DNA of 64,000 nt from Montifringilla adamsi. Lineage: Eukaryota; Chordata; Aves; Passeriformes; Passeridae. Each line of letters opens with the position of its first letter. Position 1 is the stretch's first letter. This document shows, in pieces, positions 50,210 through 60,660 of the stretch. The notes beneath the pieces are model-generated. The model did no database searches and was not told the DNA's origin. It saw only the letters and a list, made by a program, of their open reading frames with translations. The position numbers and the translations under genes are program-made. The stretch lies in contig JAGGNK010006448.1 in NCBI GenBank assembly GCA_017590115.1, positions 14,323,860-14,387,859 on the forward strand. Reading direction: 5' to 3'.

Positions 50210-53200
50210 TAACCAGAGCTCAACAGTTCAGAACGCTGAACTGGGTTTAGGGACACATAGTCACTGGCTCTGCTACTAATGTCCCTGGCCAGCAGAAACC
50301 CTGGAGCGTGTAGCACTGAAGCGGCACGTTACAATCCTCTCACACAACAATGTCTCTAAACTGGGCCATCAAAAGTGAGCTCAAAGGTGAACAAGGTGAC
50401 TCAAAAGTGAGCAAGATCCAAACCACAGGTTTACTCTATTGGTACTCTGCTGAGGTTCTGGACACACAAGGCATGCCTTGCATCCACACAGGTTTTGCAG
50501 CCCTCTGGCATCTCTTCTGCTTGTGCCATGGCCACAAGCTTCAAGGAGATACATAGCACCTAAGTGAACAGACAAAGCCAGGACCTGGAACCAACTCCCT
50601 GCCAACACAAATAAGAAATGCCCAGCAATAATATCCAGGAAATTTCCCTGGATGCTGAGGAGTCCTGCTTTAACAGCAGAATCTCACACAACTCATTTTA
50701 TCCTCAAGCAAGTAATATCCTCAAATGATCCTCAAAACAAATGAAAAGGCTAACATTTGTTATTAGGTCTTCTAAATCCTCTTGCTGATTTTGCTGTTTT
50801 TTCCTAATCAATCACAGTTGTTTTACAGCCTCTGTATTTCTTTATTTCTGCTATTGTTCTGCTACCGTAAATTAGCAGAAAGTGGGAAAAAACAATGTAT
50901 ACAGCTCATGCCAAATTTAAAAAAGGGTAGTCCATCAGCCTACCCTTCATCCATCCTAAATACCTATTATATCATTAATAAAATAAGTCTGTACAGTTGT
51001 TCTGCTCATGGTCACTAGCTAATTATTCAAAGTGGTGGAGAGGACTTAAAAACATCTTAAAGAAATACAATTAAGGGCTAATTAATTTTCCTCAAAGACC
51101 TTACCCAAAGTAAAAAGGTGAGATGCTTGCACAAGGAGAAGGTGAAAAAACTCAAAGAGATGTGAGAAGCTATAATGGAGATTACAGAGTTTGGGATGGA
51201 TCAAGGTCATATTCATAGAGATAATAAATGTCTGAGTAAAGCCAGAAGACTAGCAAATGTTGATTATGAAACTCTGTGTAAATAGATTTTTTGAAGCAGA
51301 AAGTCTCCTTCACGTTGGGACAAACACCAAAAAAAAAGAAAAAAGGATTTAAAACAGCAAGTGGCTAGGAAGAACTCTCTCAGGGGTGTAAAGCTTTACA
51401 AATTTTAATCCACCTGTTAGTGCTACTTTAAAACATGGATTTTTGTGAGAGTCCAAGCCACAAAATTGCACCTGGGTTGTAGACATCCTAAAGGTAGTTC
51501 ACATTTGAGATCTTTGGCTGATCTCCTAGTGAGATAATCTGCCTACATCACATTTAGGTTCAGTTTCTCAGAAACTATTAGCTGTCTGGGTTTGACTTGC
51601 AATTTCCAGTTCCAAGAAAATCAGAACTGTAAAGTGGATCTTTGTGTCATAAGTACCACAAATAATAGGGACTATTAATAATTTAATCCTCGTTAAGATA
51701 TTCCTGATATGATACTCTATAAGATATTACTGTATTAAGATTTAACTGATTTTTTTAAAGCATTTCCCTGAGCTATAATTTTTCCACATCTTTTCCCACC
51801 TTTCTTTTTTTTTTAATGCATTTTCCACTATGTTTTGCACTGGTAGTTCCTCTTCATCTCATTCAATGTCAATAAATGTACCTATAAGCAAAGAGTGATA
51901 TGTGTAGAAACTATTGAGCGATTGTAGTGCTCTATAGTACACTTCTTTAATGAGAAGCATGAACTGGGAACTGTTTAATCTGGACATTTTGTTTGATTGT
52001 AGAGAGACATGCTCAGAAATACATTTACTGAAAGAGTAACAAGTCTGGCAAACTTGCCTTCTTTAAATTAGCATTTTCGTCTCAAACTTCATTAAAGGGC
52101 AATCAAATTCCTGCATATTTCCTTTGCTAGCATTGGTGAGAAGCAAGAGATTTATATGTAAACAGAAGTCTGCTTTTATACGCAAGCTGCCTCTCCTGTT
52201 CAAACTGTTCAACAACAGTACGAACTTCTAGTTTTCAGTCACACTAGAGCTTAATTCTTTAAAAGCTTCTTCAAGAGAGTAATATTCCACTTGTTCCCTC
52301 AAGAGAAAGGACATTGTGAAAACATGCCCTTTTCAGGACATACTTCCTTATCCCATAGGCCTAGAAAATCCATAGAAATTAACTTCTTTTAGATGGAAGA
52401 AAGCAGCACATGCAGAGGGATGTGTCAGCTGCTACCTTGCTTTAGTCCTCCTAAACCAAAGATATCCTATACCCCCAGCAAAGGCAAGTTATACTGCACA
52501 GGAACCAAGATGATAGAAATGTCCAGGATTTCAGGACAGTTCAAGGAAGGAAAAGGCACCATGAAAGAAATGCTTTTCACCTGAAAAGCTCTCCAGAATC
52601 AGTAATCACAAACATGGGGCAGGAATAGCAATGTTAGCCTCTGTTTTTCAACAGAAGAACCAAGGAGTACCCACAGAAAGTGCAAACATCTCCACATCCT
52701 TTCCACACAACACGTGGTTATGTAGAGCTCACTGCCATGCAAAGTTTTTTGATGTCCAAAATAGAAATGGTGTTTGATAACTGAAGTTGCATAGTTCTTT
52801 CAGAGGCTACTACACACAGTGACCTGAATACAAGCTCCAACTTCACAGTCCAGTGACAGCTGAAAACTGAGGAGACAGATGAGGGGAAGGATCAAACTCA
52901 AAGATTTGCCATATCTTGCATTTTTTCTTACACCACCTAATGCCCAGAGGTGGAGACAGGACAGGATCAACAGCTAAGGCACAAATCCTGCACGTTCTGT
53001 ATCCTCACTATGTTCTTATCTTTCTGACAAAGCCATACACAAAAAAACATGGGTGACACAATGAATTTCAGTGAAAAGTGAAGTATATTCTTCTCTCAGC
53101 TCAGTAAAATACAGGCGTTTCGGGAATCTACAGTTTATTTGTATCTCTGTCCTTGACCAAAAGCCAAAAAATTCCAGTGGAAATAAAATGTTTAACCTTG

Positions 53201-56200
53201 GTTTGATTCTTCTGTCTGACAGGATCAGGTTCATTTCAGTGCCACAAAAAGATTAAGCCAGGTAATTTCTAAGACAGTGCCTACTGTATGCAAGCACTAA
53301 ACTTGTTCAGTGCAATTCCTCATGCTGTTTCCAGTTAAAAGTCAAATAAGCAGGTGTCAGAGTGAAAAGACAAAATACAGATATTAAAATTAGACTATCA
53401 ATTTCTTCCAGCAACTGTATGCTACCTATTGTTATTTGACCCATACAACCATTCAATATTAACTCAAAAACTATTAACATGTTGATTATGTTCACCACAG
53501 TATGGTACCTAAACTAGTCATTGAGTTCCGCTGCAGAAGGTGTTATTAATCTGGATTGTGCATTGAATATTATTATTCAGATATTATTATTCTGATTTCT
53601 TGATGTAGTTTCATCAGCAACTGTTTACTTTCCTTGTAACTATTAAACATGAATGCTTCTAACAGCATATGCTACAAATACACCAAACCTGCATTCCATG
53701 TATCCATTAAATGCCTTTCACTTAATGATTTTTGAGGTTTTGGCCTTAAGAAGTTCTTCTTCAGAGTCAGTGTGCTCCTGTTTTGGATAACAGCTTTGTT
53801 AATTATTCACATGTTATTTTTCTTTGCTGCAGAGTATATTAAAAAGAATACATTGCCTACATTTTGCTTACGGTGTGTTCAGTCCATCATGGTGCCAAGC
53901 ACCATCAGTTCCTTTTGCAATTATTATTTTCAGTACTTCTGGGTGGATCTACTGCAAGGATTCACTTCAAGAACACAATAAATTTATTTTTTTTAATAGC
54001 CAGGCGGAAGATGAATATACTCTTTTAAGCACTTTATTATACAGTCTCCAATAAAAAGATTTTCTTCCTGGCTTAATTTGCTGTGACAGTAGTAGCACAG
54101 TCTGAAAGAAGGGGGCTCTTCCTGAACTAAACCTGGGTGCAGTCTGATAAATTGTTCTCCTACTACATACACACATAAACTCTTCCTGTACAGTGGCAAG
54201 TAGCTCTTGGATACATTAATTGTACCTCAAGCCACGTGCTACATCTCAGCAATTTTTTTTCACAACAGAGATTGTAAAGTTTTATGATCACTTGATGTTT
54301 TGTTACTCCATGAGTTGTTCAGTAAACTAGTAATTTATCTTCGAAAAGCTATCATTCACTGAAACGTGAAAAACAAACAAAAGGGCCAACAGCACGCTTG
54401 TGCAACATTCAGCAATTGCCTGCAACTTCTAACAAGCAGGAAGGGAAGGAATAGGTAAGTAACAGTGTGTCCAAAATCACAAAAGCCATCTAAACCAGAA
54501 CTAGGTATAGAAACAAACCACTGCTCCCCAGGCAACAAGATCTTCCTTGACTGAGTGAAACACGCTCCAGCAGGACTCACTGTCTAGAGGCACGTTTGGC
54601 AAACCTCTGTAAATATTCAGTTTAATTTGCACAGAACCACTTCATTTATCTATCTGCAACCTAGACTCAAAAGATTTTATCCTAAATGTTGACTGTTCCT
54701 ATGGAAACCTCGGTAGTGACCCCACCAGCTATAAAATGCATCCTCAGGGTCAGTGTAAGGGCCCAATTCCCATTTCTTTAGATTTATGAAGTCCTCCTGA
54801 AAAACTGGTTTCCAATTTCAAGTAACTCTCTCATCTCCAGATTATATTTTTACAGGCATTTATTGGACAGAAAATCTTTACAAAGGGACAAATTCAGAAT
54901 GTCTAAATCACTGCTTTTTTTGGATTTGAAGTCAATAGGAATTTTAGCTTAAAATTAATATACTTAATATAATCCGAGAAGGTTAAGTAGAATAAACATC
55001 AAGCTCAAATGAAAAATGCATACACATAAATATTTAAACCAGTGATATCTGTAAATACATTTTTTGTATTTTCCTTAAGCCTAAGTCATCCGTTTTATAT
55101 TTGAATTCATTTATAAATGGCCTGTCATTAGCAGACATTGAACTAGGTGCAAACATTTTATTACAGTAGGGAGACACATGAGCAGGCATAAATTTCACCC
55201 TTTAATGAGTAGAGTATGCAATTTAATTTGATCAAGAATAATTAAATTTGTACAAATTCAGGAAATGTATTCTAGACACGACAAAACTTCAATAGGTGAA
55301 ATACATGTAAATAGGCAGTTTTACATTTGAGCAAGAGAAACAGACCATGCCTTAATTCCCACTACAGGAATTACAGTATTTAAGCAGTCAGAGCTGCTTT
55401 TCGGACCTACATTAAAGAAATTTCAAGGACCTGAGCCCACAGCTCTTACTGTCTTTCTCTTTTGGTGTGAGGTTTCCTTTCTATGAGTAAGGAAAGCAGC
55501 GGGGAGATCAAATTTTTTCAGAATTCAGATAAAGACACATACCTACTATACATTTTATGGGCAAAACATAAGCTTCCATTTCAAACAGATCCTCACATGG
55601 CTGTGCTTAGAAACTTTTTCAAAATTATTAGCAATCAGAAAATACCAGACAAGATATTTTATGAAGTAGGAAATTAACATGGGACTATGCAGAGATTCCA
55701 GTTCAGCTGCAGCCTGGATTTCAGACTTACTGCTTTTAAAACAGGTTTTGTATTTGAAATTGATGTGAGATTGATACTAATTTCCTAAATTAAATCCTCC
55801 ATCAGTAATGTATTTATAGTAATGCCAATTGCCATCTAGTCTCCTGTCAACATCCCTGACTGTGTTGGAGAGATGCTTCTCCTTGGAAGTGAATGAAGAG
55901 GAAACCTGATCCACCCTCTGTCTGTTGGGTTGCCACCAGGAGTGAAATGTGATAGCAATTCCTGCCATGGGGGCATCTTGGACTCCAGCCAACACACCTC
56001 CCGTGGGCACCCAAACAGCTGGCATTTGGTAAAAAAAAAAAATCTATTCACTTGCTGGACTTGCTTCAAAAAACAACCAGAGATAATCTCCTTTCCCACT
56101 TCTTCTCAGGCCTCAAATTCTCCCCATGACTTTACCACTCCCTAGCTGAAGATACCCAGTTTGGAGGCTGGGGATGGTGGTGGGAAAGCAGGAGGACAAT

Positions 56201-56639
56201 ATCTTATTATAACAAGCCCTGGTTCAGGATTATGGTTTGGAGCAGTTTTTAACTATTTGTGAGAAAAAGTCCCTTTGGTCTTGCACTTTTTAAAGTCCCC
56301 TCTGTGTGTATGACAAGTGGGAAGGGCAGAGTTAGACAGAAATAATTGCAAAAACGAGTGAGGCCCAGGGAACCTGACACATGGCAAACATTTTCACAAG
56401 AGACAGGACACTGCAGATATGAGGGGCTTCACTGATTGTACCATTCACCATTACACTAAGGAACGTTCAGAAATATTCAGTAGCTGAAAACACAGCCACA
56501 CCTATTGATTCCCAAAGTTTTTCTCCTCATGAAGAAATGCAAAGAGGTAAATAATTGCAGCAATCAAACGCAGCTCCTCTATCAACGATATCAAATCTGA
56601 AACCAAGGGGTTTCAGCCAGCCATAAAACCAAAGCCTCC
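50210..56639. other. AT-rich non-coding stretch up to the CpG island
   Basis: No coding exon, RNA gene or transposon was recognised. Open frames are short (up to 87 codons) and without motif. In context this is distal upstream DNA of the island promoter and could hold enhancers, which cannot be seen by eye. Confidence 0.55.
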
Positions 56640-56764
56640 TGATGCAATCCTGCCAGAGACTTACACACAGCCCTTCGGACTCCCCATCCCTCCCTACCGC
56701 TCTTGTCCCCGTCTCTGGAGCTCGGACCGGTGCCGGTTACCGGTGCCGGTGGGGTGAGGCCCCC

Positions 56765-56791
56765 GGGGACGGCAGGGAGCCCGGGAGGGGG
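56765..56791 (+). promoter_or_regulatory. Potential G-quadruplex
   Basis: Four G-runs (GGGG, GGG, GGG, GGGGG) separated by loops of 6, 5 and 1 nt satisfy the usual G3+N1-7 pattern. It lies at the left edge of the CpG island. Folding is a prediction from the pattern only. Confidence 0.6.
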
Positions 56792-57067
56792 TCCGCACAT
56801 GGAGGGAGGGCCGCAGCCAGCGCTGGAGAGGAAACGCAAAGGAGAGAACATTTGGAAAGGAGCCACTCAGTCCCGTTTCTGGAGATAGACCAGCTCTAGG
56901 AAGGGACAAAAAAAAAAGTGCAGCAGGCCGAAAATAGCTAAATAAACTGCAATTACAGCTAGCGTTAGTTGCCTAACCTGCTGGATTTTCTGCACGGTTG
57001 GATCAGTGGCAGATACTCGCTCATTTGATGACTTTTTAGACTGAAAACCCCAGCGTCTCCCGAAAAG

Positions 57068-57077
57068 TTTGGCGGGC
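57068..57077 (+). promoter_or_regulatory. E2F-type site TTTGGCGGGC
   Basis: TTTGGCGGG is a close match to the E2F consensus TTTSSCGC/TTTGGCGGG. It lies just upstream of the Sp1-type GC box at 57,079-57,095, a common promoter arrangement. Confidence 0.45.
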
Positions 57078-57078
57078 A

Positions 57079-57095
57079 AAGGGGGCGGGGGGCGG
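57079..57095 (+). promoter_or_regulatory. GC-box cluster
   Basis: Reads AAGGGGGCGGGGGGCGG. It contains overlapping GGGGCGGGG-type Sp/KLF sites, 11 bp after the start of the E2F-type site. This is the best candidate for a core-promoter activator cluster and lies about 600 bp left of the first splice donor. Confidence 0.55.
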
Positions 57096-57299
57096 TAGCG
57101 TCGCCCCGTGCCGCAGCGGGGATGGGGTCTGGGGTCTGCGGGCTGCCGCAGAGGGGGAGCCCCACGGCCCGGGGGCACCAGGCGAGGACGGCATCGCGGC
57201 ACCGGCTCCCTGAGCTCCCGCGGGCGACCCCAGCCTGAGTGGAGACGATCTGCCGTCAGAGCAACAGCGCCTGTGACCGAGCTACCAGCTAATCCGGCC

Positions 57300-57687
57300 A
57301 AGCCGATTATTAGCCTCCTCAGACAGATAGCCGCAGTTCAGCGCTCCCGGAACGGAGTGCCAGGACGGGGCGTGCGGCTCGGCCGGGCTCGGCGTCCCGG
57401 CTGCTCTGACGGGATCAAGTCGGAGCGGAGCGGAGCAGCGCAGCCTGTGCGGGCGGGCAGCGAGACCGCGGAGCTGGCCGGAGCGGCAGCACCCGCCAGG
57501 GCCCCACTCCGCGCCCCCTGCCCGCTCCCCCCCGCCCACCTCGCTTCTCAGACGTGTTCCCCCCACTCCTTCAGAAGACGGGGTCAGCCCTCCTCGGGCC
57601 AGTGCAGCCCTTGGCAGGCAGGGTGGCGGCGGGGATAGTGCCGCTCCTGCTAGCCAAATCCACTCGTCCCATATGCAGAGGGAGTAG
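57300..57687 (+). other. Candidate non-coding first exon ending in a splice donor
   Basis: GGAGTAG/GTAAGTGCG at 57,681-57,696 matches the donor consensus at nearly every position, with the intron starting at 57,688. The sequence to its left is CpG-rich and includes (GGAGC)n at 57,424-57,436, typical of 5' UTR exons. The exon start (transcription start) is not determinable and the given start is nominal. No conserved coding start is evident. If real, the gene lies to the right, beyond 57.7 kb. Confidence 0.4.
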
Positions 57688-58905
57688 GTAAGTGCGGCAA
57701 AGTCCCCGGGGAGGTGGAAAGCTGTGCCGCGGTTGCCTGGCACTCCGAGGGACACTAGTCGGCTTCAGGGGCCCATATCTTGACAGCCTGCCCTCCCCAA
57801 GGAAAGGACACGAATCTTCAGGGGTGGACCAGAGTGTGTGTGTGGAAGGGCATACGCCCGGTATGCAAACTGAAAGGCCTAGAAACCACCAGCCCTCTTC
57901 CTGCCCCTGCCGCCCCCCCTCCAAATCTCTTCCTCAGGAGCATCGCCTCTTGCCCAGAGCACCACGGCGCTGGAGCCGGACCCCCGCCGACGGGGGAGCG
58001 TCGGCAGCGGGCAGGGCAGGCAGGGCCACGCCGCCGCTCTGCTCTCTCCCCGCGGTCACGGCCCCTGCGTGCGTGGCTCGGGCAGGCGGAGGGGCATCCC
58101 CAGGGGCTGCGAGAAGGTGGTCGGCCGTCCTGACCCTGTCTGGCCCATCCCGCCCGGGGGGGCACACGGGTAGGAAGTGGCCCCCGGCCACTGGCTGCAG
58201 TGCTAAGGGACGAGTGCAGAGAAGGGCATTTTGCGGGAGGCTGAGCGCAGCCTCCGGCGGGGCATTTCAGCCTCTTTGGTATGCTAAGTGGCTGCTTTTC
58301 ACTGCTGCGGCAGCGGCGGGGGGGAAAGGGGCGAGACGAGCTGGCAAACGGAAGCCGGGGGCGGGGAAGGGTAAATCCGCCGATGTGCCCACCTCGACTC
58401 TGCACCGGACCTGGGCTGAGCAAAGCAGCAGCCGGCAGCCCGGCAACCTTTAAGGAGAGGGGTGCGGGCTGCCAGGGCTGCTGCTTGTTGATGTTGGGGT
58501 GTCAGGCAACGAGAACCTATGATCTACTACACTGCAGTGCCGGCGTCAGGAGCCTCCTGCTCGGGAGCTGCCACTGCAGGGCAGCCGGCACACACACACC
58601 AGCGCGCACACACGGCAGCCCTCCCCTCGCAGCCCGGGCTCCGGCGGCTCTCGCCTCCCCAGGCACGCAAGTGCTTGCAGACAACCTGCCGGCCGGGGTG
58701 AGCGAGCAAGGCGGATGGGGGACCAGAGGCCGGCGGGAAGGGCCGGTATTTCCCCAGGAAAGCTCCCGGCTCCCCCTCTCGCCGAGCATCCCTTCTCGCC
58801 CACCTTGCTCGCCAAGCCGCGGGCTTGGCCCACGGACGCCCCGAGCAAGAGGGATGCAACAGCAGCAGCGTGACCCCCAGGGACCAGGCGGCCCAGAGCA
58901 CCTGC

Positions 58906-58925
58906 ATTTGCATTTCTTATGTAAT
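58906..58925. promoter_or_regulatory. Octamer plus PAR-bZIP-type site
   Basis: ATTTGCAT (58,906-58,913), the reverse of the POU/Oct octamer, is followed three bases later by TTATGTAAT (58,917-58,925), which fits TTAYRTAA of PAR-bZIP/C-EBP-like factors. This AT-rich pair sits in otherwise GC-rich island sequence, which makes it stand out. Function is inferred from motif match only. Confidence 0.4.
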
Positions 58926-58999
58926 GTACTGCAAGTTTCCCCCTCGGAGCCGGGCTGAACCGAAGCGCATGATCCCGGCTGCCAGGCAGACATAGAGAC

Positions 59000-59195
59000 G
59001 GACGCAGAGACACCGGTGTGTGGCACAGAGGGGTCATCCCGGCAGCGAGAGGCGGAGGAGCGGCACAGCCAACCCGGCGGTGCTGCTGCTGCCATTCGGC
59101 ATAGCTGGCTGAGTTGCCGTCTGGGCACAAGCCCCAAGAAAGTGTCCATCCCCTTTCCTCGCCACCCTCCACCCTCCTGGCCTTGAGTGCCGAGG
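59000..59195 (+). other. Candidate alternative first exon ending in a splice donor
   Basis: GCCGAGG/GTGAGTGATA at about 59,189-59,205 is a good donor, with the intron starting at 59,196. It lies 1.5 kb right of the donor at 57,688, in the same CpG island, and could mark an alternative first exon on the + strand. The left border is nominal. A minus-strand donor-like sequence also exists at about 59,351 (GTGAGTGTG on the minus strand), so direction is not certain. Confidence 0.3.
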
Positions 59196-59633
59196 GTGAG
59201 TGATAACTCAGGGGAGCCCCCAGGCCGCGGGAGGGGGTGTCTAGCTTGACTTCAGAAAGCCGAGCGAGGCGGTGGGTGGGTGTGCGTGCGTGTGGGGTGA
59301 CATACTGCAAGCTATTCAGAAAGTGCTGTGCAGGACCCGAGCCCCGGCACACTCACCCACCGCAGGCAGGGCCGGCTAACACCAGCACAGGAGAGCCAGT
59401 CTCCTCTTCCCAAAACTGACTGGGGGTGCTCCCGCGGTCGGGAGTGGGGGGCTCCACCGCCTTCCCCACAAGAAGGGTACTGATGTAAAAGTTTCCTTCT
59501 TGGAAATAGCACATAGGAACTAGGAGATGCCGGCTGGGCGAGGGTCGCCTTTGATTTTATTTTTTTACCCCTTTTCAGTGGTGACAGGGGCTGAAGCTAA
59601 TACAAACCGCTCCTTGCTTATTCATACACGTAT

Positions 59634-59647
59634 GGACATGCATGTCC
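59634..59647. promoter_or_regulatory. 14-bp perfect palindrome GGACATGCATGTCC
   Basis: A perfect dyad in the CpG-island flank. It contains RRRCATG-like half-sites facing each other, reminiscent of p53-family sites but overlapping rather than adjacent. It could be a dimeric factor site or chance. Confidence 0.3.
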
Positions 59648-60014
59648 GTGCTGGCCTCGATATATCCCCCCTTCTCCCCTCAGCAGGATTGCAGATCTAC
59701 CTCGGCGAGCAACAGACAGGGCAGCATTAAAGAAAAACAACGCATTGCAATGGATTGCTTACCAGTTGGGTTCTTGTTTTTCTTAAGACTCTTGCCACAA
59801 AGACACTGCAGCATATGCGATCCTTTGCTGAAAATGTTCCAAAGAAACCACATTGATTTGGGCGAAAAGCAATCCAGCAGCTTATACACCCTGAGAAAGA
59901 AGAGATCCTTGCGGTTGCATAATAATAAATTGAGATCAGTTCTCCTGAAGAGGGGCACCAGTTTTATCATAGAAAAAGCGATTATATTCCGATCTTCTCC
60001 CAGTTTTTTTTCCT

Positions 60015-60020
60015 CACGTG
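60015..60020. promoter_or_regulatory. E-box CACGTG
   Basis: Canonical Myc/Max/USF/CLOCK-type E-box in CCTCACGTGGTA. A second CACGTG lies at 60,468-60,473, inside the GC-rich part of the island. Confidence 0.4.
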
Positions 60021-60467
60021 GTATATTTCTTTGAGACTTTTCAGCGGATGCTTTTTTTTCAGCCAGGCTGAACGGTTGTTCCCCCTAGACCAACAGTGGA
60101 TTATAACCAAAAGCGTGGAGAGCAAATATAAGGAATCCCTTTTTTCAGCGTGAAGCCAAACGAAAAGTAAGGTAGTGAAATCCCAGCCGAGGCCAAAACC
60201 TCATCGGAGACACCGGCAAAACGCGGAAGAAAGATCCCCAGAGAGAAAACCATAGCCTGGTACTTGACTGCTAGGAGGATGGGTGGATCTGCAGAACAAA
60301 AGCCACGGCAGGATCCATCCTACTGAACGACTGCCATTGTGCAGCCCCGCGGCGGGAGAGCGCACCGCCAGCACCCGGCGAAGCCCGGCTGAGGCGCAGA
60401 GAGCGCTGCCGGCCGCGGGCGCGGCCCCCGCCCGCAGCCCCGCCGGCCCCGATCGCCGTCACGTAGC

Positions 60468-60473
60468 CACGTG
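60468..60473. promoter_or_regulatory. E-box CACGTG in GC-rich context
   Basis: CCACGTGCGG preceded at 60,458 by GTCACGTAG, giving two ACGT cores within 13 bp. Pairs like this are common in CpG-island promoters bound by bHLH-Zip or CREB-type factors. Identified from sequence only. Confidence 0.4.
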
Positions 60474-60660
60474 CGGCCCGGCCCGGCCCGGCACCGCCCG
60501 CGGGCAGCACGGGTGGGCTGCCCCGGGGCCGGCCGCCGAGCGCGCAGCCCTGTCCCCCTCACCCGAAGTGCCCTGGCCCCTGAAACCTGTCCCTCCCCCG
60601 AGTGTGGCGCTTGCCCGTCTCGGCCGTGCCGTGTCTCAACGGTCAGGAATGACCAACGCA

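Larger units (their letters stand above)
56640..60660. promoter_or_regulatory. Broad CpG island, putative gene promoter
   Basis: GC content and CpG frequency rise sharply at about 56,640. They are highest at 56,700-58,450, 58,540-59,450 and 60,340-60,640, with a more balanced stretch at 59,500-60,300. CpG is not depleted, unlike in the rest of the window. Islands of this size in vertebrates mark promoters, often of developmental genes. It holds GC boxes, an E2F-type site, E-boxes and two + strand splice donors. The overlapping long open frames on both strands (up to 268 codons) reflect GC-rich composition and show no recognised domain. The gene served is unknown; transcription to the right is favoured. 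Confidence 0.85.

Noticed and set aside
56867..59352. Long overlapping open frames on both strands in the CpG island (up to 268 codons)
   Set aside because: GC-rich DNA has few stop codons. The frames overlap on both strands and in several phases, are Arg/Pro/Ala/Gly-rich and show no recognisable domain.
59642..60034. 130-codon + strand frame in the more balanced part of the island, with a possible ATG at about 59,750
   Set aside because: No recognised domain or signal. It probably lies in intron or UTR sequence and was not called as a coding exon.
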